Shown: positions 24,190 to 34,655 of the stretch, piece after piece
How the letters are laid out: each line of letters begins with the position of its first letter
Numbering within the stretch: the first letter of the stretch is position 1
Source: Paraburkholderia acidipaludis NBRC 101816
Lineage (GTDB): Bacteria; Pseudomonadota; Gammaproteobacteria; Burkholderiales; Burkholderiaceae
Assembly (NCBI RefSeq): GCF_000684975.1
Contig: NZ_BAXZ01000026.1
Span: forward strand, 1 to 64,000
Direction of reading: 5' to 3'
DNA: 64,000 nt
The notes under the pieces: model-generated
The model's database searches: none
What the model was told of the DNA's origin: nothing
What the model saw: only the letters and a program-made list of their open reading frames with translations
Position numbers and translations under genes: made by a program

Positions 24190-25227
24190 ATGACTACTCC
24201 ACTGACTCCCTCCTCCTCCCCGGCAGCGGCTGCGAAGCCGCTGCCGCGTATTGCCGTGCTCGCCACCGGCGGCACCATTGCGGGCGCCGCGCCCGATGCG
24301 GCCAACACATCCGGCTACCAGGCCGGCGTGATCGGCGTCGCGCAACTGCTGGCCGCCGTGCCGGGCCTCGATGCCGTCGCGCAGATCGCGGCCGGGCAGG
24401 TCGCGAGCATCGACAGCAAGGACATGCCGCTCGCGCTCTGGACCACGCTTGCGCAGCGCGTGAATACGCTGCTCGCGGCCGACGACGTGGATGGCGTCGT
24501 CATCACGCACGGCACCGACACGCTCGAAGAAACGGCTTACCTGCTGCATCTCGTCGTGAAAAGCGCGAAGCCTGTCGTGTTGACGGCGGCCATGCGCCCG
24601 GCTTCGGCGCTTTCGGCCGACGGTCCGCTCAACCTGCTCAACGCGGTCACGCTCGCGGCAAGCGGCGCGGCGGCGGGGCAGGGCGTGCTCGTTGCGTTCA
24701 ACAACCGCATTCATTGCGCGCGCGATGTCGTCAAGACCAGCACCTATGCCGTGGATGCGTTCCAGTCGCCCGAGATCGGCGCGCTGGGCTGGGTGCAGGA
24801 CGGGCGCGTGGAGTTCCAGCGCGGCGCGCTGCGCCCGCACACCGTCGCCGCGCCGTTTTCGGCCGTCGAGGCGTGGCCGCATGTCGAGGTCGTGACGAGC
24901 TACGCGGGCGTCTCGCGCATTGCGGTCGATGCGCTCGTGGCGGCGGGCGTGCGCGGCATCGTCGTGGCCGGCACGGGCAACGGCTCGATTCATGCCACGC
25001 TGCAGCAGGCACTGTCGGAGGCCGCCGCGAAGGGCGTGGCCGTGGTGCGCGCCTCGCGCGTGGGCTCGGGGCACGTGATGCACAACGGCGCCGCGAGCGA
25101 CGACGCGCTCGGTTTCGTCTCGGCGGGCTCGCTCAATCCCTATAAGGCGCGCGTGCTGCTCGCGCTTGCGCTCGCACAGGGCGTGGCCGAGCGGACCGCG
25201 TTGCAGCGCGTGTTCGATACTTATTGA
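24190..25227 (+). CDS. L-asparaginase (type II-like sequence, no signal peptide)
   Basis: A 345-residue asparaginase. Both catalytic threonine motifs are present: ATGGTIAG (Thr29) and HGTDTLEET (Thr109-Asp110). RPASALSADGPLNLLNA and AFNNRIHCARDVVKTSTYA are family signatures. The N-terminus MTTPLTPSSSPAAAAKPLPR is not hydrophobic, so export is unlikely even though the sequence resembles type II enzymes. It converts asparagine to aspartate and ammonia. The gene begins 40 bp after cysB in the same direction and may be reached by readthrough. Confidence 0.92.
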   Translation: MTTPLTPSSSPAAAAKPLPRIAVLATGGTIAGAAPDAANTSGYQAGVIGVAQLLAAVPGLDAVAQIAAGQVASIDSKDMPLALWTTLAQRVNTLLAADDVDGVVITHGTDTLEETAYLLHLVVKSAKPVVLTAAMRPASALSADGPLNLLNAVTLAASGAAAGQGVLVAFNNRIHCARDVVKTSTYAVDAFQSPEIGALGWVQDGRVEFQRGALRPHTVAAPFSAVEAWPHVEVVTSYAGVSRIAVDALVAAGVRGIVVAGTGNGSIHATLQQALSEAAAKGVAVVRASRVGSGHVMHNGAASDDALGFVSAGSLNPYKARVLLALALAQGVAERTALQRVFDTY

Positions 25228-25238
25228 CTAGATTGAAG

Positions 25239-25302
25239 ATCAGGTCGAAGACCGGAAGAACTGGTGGCCCAGGATTGCCACAACCAGTTCGTCCGGCCTG
25301 AT
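25239..25302 (+). repeat. Long nested inverted repeat downstream of asparaginase
   Basis: Outer arms ATCAGG/CCTGAT, then CCGGA/TCCGG, AACTGGT/ACCAGTT and GGC/GCC pair in order to form an interrupted hairpin of about 64 nt, 11 bp after the asparaginase stop. There is no T-run after it. It may protect the mRNA 3' end or be a degenerate mobile repeat. Confidence 0.5.
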
Positions 25303-25399
25303 TTCGCAGGATCTGCCGTACGGAAAGCTATCGTCGGCGATCGCGCAACCGCGACATCACAACCGTCGCGAATTGCAGGCCGAATGGCAGGCCGGTGTA

Positions 25400-25801
25400 T
25401 CAGCCCGCCAGATTAGCCGGCAGTTTCCCGCCATTGGCGGCGAGTGCCGCCATCACCTGCTTGTGCAGCCAGACATTCATGCTTGCGGAGTCGTTCAGGT
25501 CACCTGAATACTTGAGTTCCTGTGCGAGCTGCTTGCGGTGGTCGAGGCTGCTGTCGACGCCGAGCGCCTTCATGGTGTCGACGATTGACACGCGCCAGTT
25601 CAGCGTCTCGCCGCTCTCCGAGACAAGCTGGTCCATCACGGCTTCGACGTCGACGTCTGCCAGCGGCGCGGGCGCGGGCGCAGCATCGGGTGCGGCAGCC
25701 TGCGCTGCGGCGGGATTCGGGGTCGGCTCCGCTGCCGGCGGCGCTTCATCGGGCTTCGCCTTGTGAAACAACTTGTTCACGATATCGCCAAAAATGCTCA
25801 T
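25400..25801 (-). CDS. DUF3597 family protein
   Basis: A 133-residue protein: MSIFGDIVNKLFHKAK, a Pro/Ala-rich linker (residues 18-52), then the DUF3597 domain from LADVDVEAVMDQLV to the end (LNWRVSIVDTMKALGVDSSL, DLNDSASMNVWLHKQVMAAL). The C-terminal region resembles a small helical, LysM-adjacent-like bundle, but its function is unknown. The start at 25801 fits the family. It is isolated, with a gap of about 700 bp upstream. Confidence 0.84.
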   Translation of the reverse strand: MSIFGDIVNKLFHKAKPDEAPPAAEPTPNPAAAQAAAPDAAPAPAPLADVDVEAVMDQLVSESGETLNWRVSIVDTMKALGVDSSLDHRKQLAQELKYSGDLNDSASMNVWLHKQVMAALAANGGKLPANLAG

Positions 25802-26517
25802 AAACGCTACTCCTGTGTAGATGACAAAGGGACCGACGCCGTGCGCACAGGGCGCACGTCCCCAATCCCTCGAACGTGAGTATGCCGCGCGTCCGTGGTC
25901 GGTCATCCTGAAAAGGCGCGGACCCCGGCGAGTTTTGCGCGCACGCCGGGCGTCTTCTCGTCGGCAATGCGATCGGCGAAGCGCGACTGGCGCGCCACCA
26001 GTATAGGTCTCGCGCAGACCCGGTGCGTTTCCTGTGCCCATGCCTTCGCCGGGCGCTACACAGATGAGGACGTGTTGATGTTTGCGGGGACCGGGCAGGA
26101 ATGCGGCAGATCCGGAAAATACCGAGCCGGACCGCGCTTTGTCGCGTGAGGAGGTGTGAGAGCTGAAGCAGCGGAAGAAGGCAATCCGACAGGCGGACAC
26201 CCGATGACGACGTCTGACCGACCAAGGCTTCCCCGTCGTCACCGGGCGCCGCTGCGGACCCCACTGGCCGCCCTCAGCCCAGAGCGGCCCCGATTTGCCC
26301 CGCGACGGTTGCCGCCGCCGCGGAGCGCCCCACCAATGGCCGTCGCGACTCGCGCGCCGGCCTGAATGCGTGTGTTGCAGCGTGTTGCTGTTCTTGCGTT
26401 GCGCTAAGGCGCTTTGCGCCAGATGCTGTTTGCGAGCGGGGGCGCGCCTTCCTCGTCACGCCCCGCTCGCCGGACGGCGCAACGCCGCCCGGTTCGCTAC
26501 ACGACAAGCCGCCTGCT
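25802..26517. other. 716-bp stretch without a supported gene
   Basis: Open frames here have skewed Arg/Pro/Ala composition, no ribosome-binding sites and no recognisable motifs. No tRNA, terminator with T-run or insertion sequence was found. It presumably holds the promoter of the DUF3597 gene and the 3' end of the gcl-hyi-glxR transcript. A small RNA cannot be excluded. Confidence 0.6.
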
Positions 26518-27426
26518 TCAGGCAGCCTTCGCCTTGGAGCCTTCGCCTTCGGCGATCTCGAAGTTCGCCATGATTTCCAGCGCGCGAATCAGCGCCGAGT
26601 GATCCCATGCCTTGCCGCCGTTCGCCGCGCACACGCTGAAGAGTTGCTGCGCGCTCGCCGTATGCGGCAGCGCGATGCCCAGCTTGCGCGCGCCGTCGAG
26701 GGCGAGGTTCAGGTCCTTCTGGTGCAGTTCGATGCGGAAGCCCGGGTTGAACGTGCGCTTCGTCATGCGCTCGCCGTGCACTTCGAGAATGCGCGACGAT
26801 GCGAAGCCGCCCATCAGTGCCTTGCGCACGCGCTCCGGATCGGCGCCCGAACGTGCCGCGAAGAGCAGGGCTTCCGCCACGGCCTCGATGTTCAGCGCGA
26901 CGATGATCTGGTTCGCCACCTTGGTGGTTTGACCGGCGCCGTTGTCGCCGACGAGCGAGATGTTCTTGCCCATCAGTTCGAACAGGGGCTTCGCGAGGTC
27001 GAACGACTTTTGCGGGCCGCCCACCATGATCGAGAGCGTCGCTTCGCGCGCGCCGACTTCGCCGCCCGAGACCGGCGCGTCGAGATAGTCGCAGCCGAGC
27101 GCGTTGATCTTCTTCGCGAACTCCTGCGTTTCCAGCGGCGAGATCGAGCTCATGTCGATCACGAGCTTGCCCGCCGTGAGGCCCTTCGCGACGCCGTCGT
27201 CGGCAAAGAGGACGTTCGCGACGTCAGGCGTGTCCGGCACCATCAGGATGACGATGTCGGCGTCCTTTGCCACCGCCGTCGAGTCGGCCACGACGTTAGT
27301 CGCTGCGCGCAGGTCGTCCGGCACCGGGTACTTGCCGTTCACGGTGAGCGTGTGGCCGCCCTTCAGAAGGTTGCGCGCCATGTGCGCGCCCATGATGCCG
27401 AGGCCGATAAAACCAATCTTTGCCAT
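26518..27426 (-). CDS. glxR: 2-hydroxy-3-oxopropionate (tartronate semialdehyde) reductase
   Basis: A 302-residue beta-hydroxyacid dehydrogenase. The Rossmann start is IGFIGLGIMGAHMARNL, substrate binding DAPVSGGEVGAREATLSIMV, and the catalytic lysine lies in QTTKVANQIIVALNIEA. It reduces tartronate semialdehyde, the product of Gcl, to glycerate using NAD(P)H. Third gene of gcl-hyi-glxR; 54 bp separate it from hyi. The glycerate kinase that often completes this operon is not adjacent. Confidence 0.93.
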   Translation of the reverse strand: MAKIGFIGLGIMGAHMARNLLKGGHTLTVNGKYPVPDDLRAATNVVADSTAVAKDADIVILMVPDTPDVANVLFADDGVAKGLTAGKLVIDMSSISPLETQEFAKKINALGCDYLDAPVSGGEVGAREATLSIMVGGPQKSFDLAKPLFELMGKNISLVGDNGAGQTTKVANQIIVALNIEAVAEALLFAARSGADPERVRKALMGGFASSRILEVHGERMTKRTFNPGFRIELHQKDLNLALDGARKLGIALPHTASAQQLFSVCAANGGKAWDHSALIRALEIMANFEIAEGEGSKAKAA

Positions 27427-27480
27427 CTTGTGTGTCTCCGTTAAAACTGTGCAGTCGGATCGAATGCGGTTGCTGCGCGC

Positions 27481-28278
27481 TTAGACGAGCGCGGCCGAAC
27501 GCTGCTGCGCGGCGCGCAGCCAGCCAAGTCCTTCCACGGTCGTCGTCTTCGGCTTGTACTCGCAGCCGATGTAGCCTTCGTAGCCGAGCGAGTCGAGCAG
27601 GTCGAACAGGAACGGGTAGTGGATCTCGCCCGTGCCCGGCTCGTTGCGGCCCGGGTTGTCGGCGAGCTGGATGTGGGCGATCTTCGCGAAGTGCTTCTTG
27701 ATGGTCGCCGCGAGTTCGCCTTCCATGCGCTGCATGTGATAGATGTCGTACTGCAGGAAGACGTTGTCCGAGCCGGTTTTCTCGATCACGTCCAGCGCCT
27801 CGGCCGAACGGTTCAGCGCGAAGCCCGGAATGTCGTATGCGTTGCACGGCTCGACGAGGAGGCGAATGCCTTCCTGCTTGAGCGCGGCGGCGGCGAACGT
27901 GAGGTTCTCCACGATCGTCGCGAGCGCCGTGTCGCGCGACACGCCGGCCGTCGGAATGCCGACGAGGCAGTTCAATTGCGGCACCTTCAGCGCCTTCGCG
28001 TATTCGATCGCGCGGCCCACGCCTTCCTGGAACTCGCTCTTGCGATCGGGCAGGCAGGCAATGCCGCGCTCACCCGCTTCCCAGTTGCCGGCGGGCAGGT
28101 TGTGCAGCACGAGCTTGAGCTTGTTCGCCTCGAGGCGCTCAGCCAGCTCGTTGGTCTGGTACGGGTACGGGAAGAGGAATTCCACGGCGTCGAAGCCCGC
28201 GCTCGCGGCCGCGGCGAAGCGGTCGAGGAACGGGACTTCGTTGAACAGCATGGTCAGGTTCGCTGCGAATTTCGGCAT
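27481..28278 (-). CDS. hyi: Hydroxypyruvate isomerase
   Basis: A 265-residue TIM-barrel enzyme of the xylose isomerase-like superfamily, starting MPKFAANLTMLFNEVPFLDR, typical of Hyi. VEPCNAYDIPGFALN, FLQYDIYHMQRMEG, HIQLADNPGRNEPGTGEIHY and GYIGCEYKP include the acidic residues expected at the active site. It interconverts hydroxypyruvate and tartronate semialdehyde. It lies between gcl and glxR on the same strand. The ATG at 28278 is the family start; upstream codons are not protein-like. Confidence 0.93.
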   Translation of the reverse strand: MPKFAANLTMLFNEVPFLDRFAAAASAGFDAVEFLFPYPYQTNELAERLEANKLKLVLHNLPAGNWEAGERGIACLPDRKSEFQEGVGRAIEYAKALKVPQLNCLVGIPTAGVSRDTALATIVENLTFAAAALKQEGIRLLVEPCNAYDIPGFALNRSAEALDVIEKTGSDNVFLQYDIYHMQRMEGELAATIKKHFAKIAHIQLADNPGRNEPGTGEIHYPFLFDLLDSLGYEGYIGCEYKPKTTTVEGLGWLRAAQQRSAALV

Positions 28279-28365
28279 GATGCTTGGGTCTCGCTGGTCG
28301 GTCAAAGAAGGAAGTCGGGGCAGGCGGCGCGCCGGTATCGTGCGCGCTGCCCGCATGGGTGAGGC

Positions 28366-30150
<1,785 letters not shown>

Positions 30151-30246
30151 GAATGTCTCCTGAGTATCGCGATATGCGCAAATGACAAGGTTCCTGAAGC
30201 GCACTTTAAGGACATACGAAAGGTTTGATAAGATCAGTCCGGGTCG

Positions 30247-30265
30247 CTTATTTCGAAACTAAAAG
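30247..30265. promoter_or_regulatory. Candidate LysR operator between gcl and the LysR gene
   Basis: CTTATTTCGAAACTAAAAG is a near-palindrome centred on TTTCGAAA within the 163-bp divergent region. Such AT-rich dyads are common LysR binding sites; no experimental match is known to me. Confidence 0.35.
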
Positions 30266-30313
30266 TATGGAATGCCGCCGGGATGGGCCTCGGCGGCAGG
30301 AGAGGGAGACGCC

Positions 30314-31228
30314 ATGGACCGCTTCAAGCAGATCGAAACCTTCGTGCGCGTGGCCGACGCGGGCAGCCTTGCGGCGGCGGCGCTGGAGGAGGGTGTTTCG
30401 CCCGTGATCCTCGGGCGGCGCATCGACGCGCTGGAAAAGCGCCTGGGCGTGAAGCTGATGTACCGCTCCACGCGGCGGCTCGTGGTGAGCGAGGAAGGCG
30501 GCGCCTTTCTCGAACGCTGCCGGGGCCTGCTCGCCGAGTGGGAGCAGGCGGAGAACGAGCTTTCCGCGGGGCGGCGCGTCGTGAACGGCCATCTGATCGT
30601 CTCGGCGCCGGCGGCTTTCGGGCGCAAGCACGTTGCGCCGCTCGCACCGGCGTTTCTCGCCGACAAGCCCGAACTCCAGGTCTCCTTCAACCTGACCGAC
30701 CGCGTGGTCGATCTCGTGCGCGAGGGCTACGACCTGTCGATTCGCATCGGCGGTTCGGTCGATCCGAACTTCGTCGCCGTGAAGCTCGCCTCGAACCGGC
30801 GCGTGGTGTGCGGCACGCCCGAATACTTCCGCAAGCACGGCAAGCCGAAGACGCTCGAAGACCTGCCGAACCACAACTGCCTCGCGTTCAACCTGCAGGG
30901 CGGCCAGAACCGCGGCTGGTACTTCCGGCGCAATGGAAAAATCGTGACGGTGCGCGTGGGCGGCACGCTCGACTGCAACGACGGCGAACTGCTGCACCGC
31001 TGGGCGACCGAGAGCCTGGGGCTGGGCTGGCGGTCCACCTGGGAGATCGATGCGCAACTGGCGCGCGGCGAACTCGAGACGGTGCTCGACGAGTATGCGT
31101 TGCCCGACTACGACATCCTCGCGGTGTATCCGCAGCAGCGCTACGTGCCGGCCAAGGTGCGCTACTTCATCGACTACCTGAAGGAAGTCTATGCGCGGCC
31201 GGGGTACTGGAGCGGCGAGGCGGGCTGA
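30314..31228 (+). CDS. LysR family transcriptional regulator, probable regulator of gcl operon
   Basis: A 304-residue LysR protein. The N-terminal helix-turn-helix (residues 1-60) reads MDRFKQIETFVRVADAGSLA, then VSPVILGRRIDALEKRLGVK. The effector-binding domain covers about 90-295 (RVVDLVREGYDLSIRIGGSV, YVPAKVRYFIDYLKE), like the CrgA subgroup. Divergent placement from gcl with a dyad between them suggests it regulates the glyoxylate operon. The start at 30314 gives the standard LysR N-terminus; an ATG 42 bp upstream would add an atypical leader. Confidence 0.9.
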   Translation: MDRFKQIETFVRVADAGSLAAAALEEGVSPVILGRRIDALEKRLGVKLMYRSTRRLVVSEEGGAFLERCRGLLAEWEQAENELSAGRRVVNGHLIVSAPAAFGRKHVAPLAPAFLADKPELQVSFNLTDRVVDLVREGYDLSIRIGGSVDPNFVAVKLASNRRVVCGTPEYFRKHGKPKTLEDLPNHNCLAFNLQGGQNRGWYFRRNGKIVTVRVGGTLDCNDGELLHRWATESLGLGWRSTWEIDAQLARGELETVLDEYALPDYDILAVYPQQRYVPAKVRYFIDYLKEVYARPGYWSGEAG

Positions 31229-31339
31229 CTGGCGCGCCCGATGGGGGGGCAGATACGGGGCCGGGTGCGTTCGAGGGCCGGCAGGCCGCGCAAGTCATTG
31301 AAAATACGCCCGAATCAGCGTGCCCGATCACGATTCTGG

Positions 31340-31368
31340 TTGCGTGCCATCCACACTCGCGCTACAAT
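31340..31368 (+). promoter_or_regulatory. Sigma-70 promoter of the rpsF operon
   Basis: TTGCGT (31340-31345) and TACAAT (31363-31368) are separated by 17 bp. Transcription would start about 70 bp before rpsF. A strong AAGGAG ribosome-binding site lies at 31433-31438. Confidence 0.68.
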
Positions 31369-31444
31369 GTTCGGCTTCTCACTTGCCGCACCGGTTCCGA
31401 CGCCCGGGTGGCTTATATCCACAAGTAAGCACAAGGAGTGATAC

Positions 31445-31816
31445 ATGCGTCATTACGAAATCGTCTTCATCGTGCACCCCGATCAAAGCGAGCAAGTGCC
31501 CGCCATGATCGAGCGTTACAAGGGCACGATCACGTCGCACGGTGGCCAGATCCACCGTATCGAAGACTGGGGCCGTCGCCAACTGGCCTACATGATCGAG
31601 AAACTCGCGAAGGCTCACTACGTCTGCATGAACATCGAATGCGACCAGGCCACGCTCGACGAGCTGGAACACGCGTTCAAGTTCAACGACGCCGTTCTGC
31701 GTCACCTCATCGTCAAGATGAAGAAGGCCGAAACCGGCCCGTCGCCGATGATGAAGGAAGTGCAGCGCGAAGAAGCCAAGAAGGCGGCTGCCCAGCCGGC
31801 CGACGCGCAGGCTTAA
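31445..31816 (+). CDS. rpsF: 30S ribosomal protein S6
   Basis: A 123-residue S6 protein: MRHYEIVFIVHPDQSEQVPA at the start, IHRIEDWGRRQLAYMIEKL in the centre and a charged Lys/Glu/Ala C-terminal tail. It sits in the small-subunit platform and pairs with S18 (rpsR, same operon). Start supported by AAGGAG 6 bp upstream. It leads the conserved rpsF-priB-rpsR-rplI cluster. Confidence 0.97.
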   Translation: MRHYEIVFIVHPDQSEQVPAMIERYKGTITSHGGQIHRIEDWGRRQLAYMIEKLAKAHYVCMNIECDQATLDELEHAFKFNDAVLRHLIVKMKKAETGPSPMMKEVQREEAKKAAAQPADAQA

Positions 31817-31865
31817 TGACACAAGCCATCAGGGTTTTTTGAACGTAGTTGCGTAAATCAGCCAC

Positions 31866-32165
31866 GTGAACAGGCTGCAACTTACAGCCAGCGTCGTCGA
31901 ACGCGAACCGGTGCGGTATACCCCCGCTGGCGTTCCGATCGCAAGCTGCACGTTGCATCACCGCACCGAAGTCGTCGAGGCCGGCATTGCCCGCCTCGTG
32001 GAACTGACGATGGACGCGGTAGCTGCCGGCGAGGCGTGCGGCAAGCTGGAAAGCTGCGAGATGGGCGTCGAAACGCTCTTCACCGGCTTCCTGGCTAAAA
32101 AGCACCGCAACGCGCGAACCCTGGTGTTTCACATCACCGAAATGCAAGGTACAGGAAAGGACTAA
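31866..32165 (+). CDS. priB: Primosomal replication protein N (PriB)
   Basis: A 99-residue OB-fold single-strand DNA-binding protein starting from GTG at 31866: MNRLQLTASVVEREPVRYTP, then GVPIASCTLHHRTEVVEAG and FLAKKHRNARTLVFHITEMQ. PriB works with PriA to reload DnaB at stalled forks. It lies between rpsF and rpsR as in most beta- and gammaproteobacteria, and ends 2 bp before rpsR. The GTG is chosen from homologue length; no ATG is available nearby. Confidence 0.93.
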   Translation: MNRLQLTASVVEREPVRYTPAGVPIASCTLHHRTEVVEAGIARLVELTMDAVAAGEACGKLESCEMGVETLFTGFLAKKHRNARTLVFHITEMQGTGKD

Positions 32166-32167
32166 TC

Positions 32168-32443
32168 ATGCCCCGCCCGACTGGTAAGAAATTCGACAAG
32201 CGTCGTCAGCAACAAAATCCGCTCTTCAAGCGCAAGAAGTTCTGCCGCTTCACGGCAGCCAACGTCGAACAGATCGACTACAAGGATCTCGACACGCTGA
32301 AGGACTTCATCGGCGAAAACGGCAAGATCACGCCGGCACGCCTGACGGGTACGAAGGCCCACTATCAGCGTCAGCTGGACACGGCTATCAAGCGCGCGCG
32401 TTTCCTCGCGCTGATGCCGTACACCGACCAGCACAAGGCCTAA
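32168..32443 (+). CDS. rpsR: 30S ribosomal protein S18
   Basis: A 91-residue S18: a basic N-terminus MPRPTGKKFDKRRQQQNPLF, then CRFTAANVEQIDYKDLDTLK and the conserved GKITPARLTGTKAHYQRQLD. It binds S6 and 16S rRNA at the platform. Starts 2 bp after priB and 27 bp before rplI. Confidence 0.97.
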   Translation: MPRPTGKKFDKRRQQQNPLFKRKKFCRFTAANVEQIDYKDLDTLKDFIGENGKITPARLTGTKAHYQRQLDTAIKRARFLALMPYTDQHKA

Positions 32444-32470
32444 CAAGACGACGCGATAAGGAGCAATAGA

Positions 32471-32923
32471 ATGCAGATCATTCTTCTGGAAAAAGTCGTC
32501 AACCTGGGCAACCTCGGCGACATCGTGAAGGTGAAGGACGGTTACGCACGTAACTTCCTGATCCCGAACAAGAAGGCACGCCGCGCCACGAAGGACGCAA
32601 TTGCCGAATTCGAAGTTCGCCGCGCCGAACTCGAAAAGGCCGCCGCTGAAAAGCTGGCAACTGCTCAAGCCGAAGGCGAAAAGCTGAACGGCCTGACCGT
32701 TCAGATCGGCCAGAAGGCTGGTGTGGACGGCCGTTTGTTCGGCTCGGTCACGAACGCCGACATCGCCGAAGCCCTCACGAAGGCTGGCTTTGCAGTGGAA
32801 AAGATGCAAGTGCGTCTGCCGGAAGGCCCGCTGAAGATGGTGGGCGACCACCCGGTGCAAGTTTCGCTGCACACCGACGTCCTCGTCGACGTCACGGTGT
32901 CGGTGCTGGGCGAGCACGCCTAA
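32471..32923 (+). CDS. rplI: 50S ribosomal protein L9
   Basis: A 150-residue L9 with the N-terminal rRNA-binding domain (MQIILLEKVVNLGNLGDIVK, then DGYARNFLIPNKKARRAT), a long central helix rich in Ala/Glu/Lys and the C-terminal domain. AAGGAG precedes the ATG. A strong terminator follows, ending the ribosomal part of the operon. Confidence 0.97.
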   Translation: MQIILLEKVVNLGNLGDIVKVKDGYARNFLIPNKKARRATKDAIAEFEVRRAELEKAAAEKLATAQAEGEKLNGLTVQIGQKAGVDGRLFGSVTNADIAEALTKAGFAVEKMQVRLPEGPLKMVGDHPVQVSLHTDVLVDVTVSVLGEHA

Positions 32924-32971
32924 GGCACACGGGCGACCCGTCAGGGCCGCTCGACCCTGGTTGTTCGAAAG

Positions 32972-33002
32972 AGGCAGGAGCCCCGCGGCTTCTGCCTTTT
33001 TT
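32972..33002 (+). terminator. Rho-independent terminator after rplI
   Basis: An 11-bp stem, AGGCAGGAGCC/GGCTTCTGCCT with one G-U pair and a 4-nt loop, followed by six T. It separates rplI from dnaB. Confidence 0.85.
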
Positions 33003-33078
33003 GTTGCGCGGGCGCCTTGTGGCGTTTCGCGCTTTCCGGCTTGTTCCAGGTAGCCGGCTTGTCCGATAATTGCCCTCC

Positions 33079-34464
33079 ATGAACGCGCCCAAAGATCCCC
33101 AACTCGAATCGCTGAAAGTCCCTCCGCATTCGATCGAGGCCGAGCAGTCGGTGCTCGGCGGCCTGTTGCTCGACAACGGCGCCTGGGACCGGATTGCCGA
33201 TTTCCTCTCGCAAGGCGACTTCTACCGGTACGATCACCGCATCATTTTCGAGCATATCGGCCGGCTGATCTCGTCCGCGCGGCCCGCCGACGTGGTGACG
33301 GTGTACGAGTCGCTCGGCACTTCGGGCAAGGCCGAGGAGGTGGGCGGCCTCGCGTACCTGAACGCGCTCGCGCAGAACACGCCGAGCGCGGCGAACATCC
33401 GCCGCTACGCCGAGATCGTGCGCGACCGCGCCGTGCTGCGCCGTCTCGTCTCGGTCGCCGACGAAATTTCGGCGGACGCGTTCAATCCGCAGGGCAAGGA
33501 GGTGCGGCAGCTTCTCGACGAGGCCGAGGCGAAGGTGTTCTCGATCGCCGAAGACGGCGCGCGCGGCACCCAGGGTTTCCTGGAGATCGGCCCGCTGCTC
33601 ACGCAGGTCGTGGAGCGCATCGACACGCTCTACCACACGGCCAACCCGAGCGACGTGACAGGCACGCCCACGGGCTTCATGGATCTCGACCGCATGACCT
33701 CGGGCATGCATGGCGGGGAGTTGATCATCGTGGCGGGGCGTCCGTCGATGGGTAAGACGGCGTTCTCGATGAATATCGGCGAGTACGTGGCCGTGGAATA
33801 CGGCCTGCCGGTGGCGGTGTTCTCGATGGAAATGCCGGGTACGCAGCTCATCATGCGTATGCTCGGTTCCGTTGGCCGTCTCGACCAGCACCGCATGCGC
33901 ACGGGCCGGCTCACCGACGAGGATTGGCCGAAGCTCACGCACGCCGTGCAGAAAATGAGCGAGGCGCAAATCTTCATCGACGAGACGGGCGGCCTGAACC
34001 CGATGGAGCTGCGCTCGCGTGCGCGGCGCCTCTCGCGGCAGTGCGGCAAGCTGGGCCTCATCATCGTCGACTACCTGCAGCTGATGAGCGGCTCTTCGAG
34101 CGGTGAGAACCGCGCCACGGAAATTTCCGAAATTTCACGTTCGCTCAAGAGTCTCGCCAAGGAGCTGGACGTGCCGGTGATCGCGCTTTCGCAGCTGAAT
34201 CGGGGGCTCGAGCAGCGTCCGAACAAGCGTCCGGTGATGTCGGACCTGCGCGAATCGGGCGCTATCGAACAGGACGCGGACGTGATCCTGTTCATCTACC
34301 GCGACGAGGTTTACAACCCCGACAGCCCCGACAAGGGCACGGCCGAGATCATCATCGGCAAACAGCGTAACGGTCCGATCGGACCGGTTCGCCTCACGTT
34401 CCATGGGCAATACACGAAGTTCGACAACTTTGCCGGAGCGCAGACCTTCTACGGCGGCGACTGA
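33079..34464 (+). CDS. dnaB: Replicative DNA helicase DnaB
   Basis: A 461-residue hexameric helicase. The N-terminal helical domain (PPHSIEAEQSVLGGLLLDN) is followed by the RecA-like ATPase with Walker A AGRPSMGKTAF (219-229), Walker B LIIVDYLQLM and the conserved SLKSLAKELDVPVIALSQLN. The start MNAPKDPQLESL at 33079 is ATG; a TTG 9 bp upstream is less likely. It follows the rplI terminator by 76 bp, so it probably has its own promoter. It unwinds DNA ahead of the replisome. Confidence 0.97.
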   Translation: MNAPKDPQLESLKVPPHSIEAEQSVLGGLLLDNGAWDRIADFLSQGDFYRYDHRIIFEHIGRLISSARPADVVTVYESLGTSGKAEEVGGLAYLNALAQNTPSAANIRRYAEIVRDRAVLRRLVSVADEISADAFNPQGKEVRQLLDEAEAKVFSIAEDGARGTQGFLEIGPLLTQVVERIDTLYHTANPSDVTGTPTGFMDLDRMTSGMHGGELIIVAGRPSMGKTAFSMNIGEYVAVEYGLPVAVFSMEMPGTQLIMRMLGSVGRLDQHRMRTGRLTDEDWPKLTHAVQKMSEAQIFIDETGGLNPMELRSRARRLSRQCGKLGLIIVDYLQLMSGSSSGENRATEISEISRSLKSLAKELDVPVIALSQLNRGLEQRPNKRPVMSDLRESGAIEQDADVILFIYRDEVYNPDSPDKGTAEIIIGKQRNGPIGPVRLTFHGQYTKFDNFAGAQTFYGGD

Positions 34465-34570
34465 CGCCGTCGTCCCGCCTGTCAAGCCGCGCGGAGCGAG
34501 ACGGGGCGCCGGCGTGGCGCAAATGCCGCTCCCGTGTCCGGCGACAAGTGCGCCTCATTGCGCCTGACGT

Positions 34571-34576
34571 TACAAT
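34571..34576 (+). promoter_or_regulatory. -10 element upstream of the DUF47-pit operon
   Basis: TACAAT at 34571-34576 is a good -10 hexamer, but the -35 position (GTGCGC) is poor. The expected start of transcription is near 34583, just before the Pho-box-like repeats. Confidence 0.45.
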
Positions 34577-34587
34577 GTTGCCGCTTT

Positions 34588-34627
34588 ATGACGGCCATTT
34601 GACGGCAATTTTGCCGTTTTGTGACGG
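34588..34627 (+). promoter_or_regulatory. Pho-box-like 11-bp repeats before the DUF47-pit operon
   Basis: Seven-base units ATGACGG (34588), TTGACGG (34599), degenerate TTTGCCG (34610) and GTGACGG (34621) recur every 11 bp with 4-bp spacers. This is the architecture of PhoB sites (CTGTCAT repeats with AT-rich 4-bp spacers) read on the opposite strand. They lie downstream of the -10, which favours repression. Confidence 0.55.
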
Positions 34628-34655
34628 CAAACCGAGACCCATTTCCAGGATTCCA

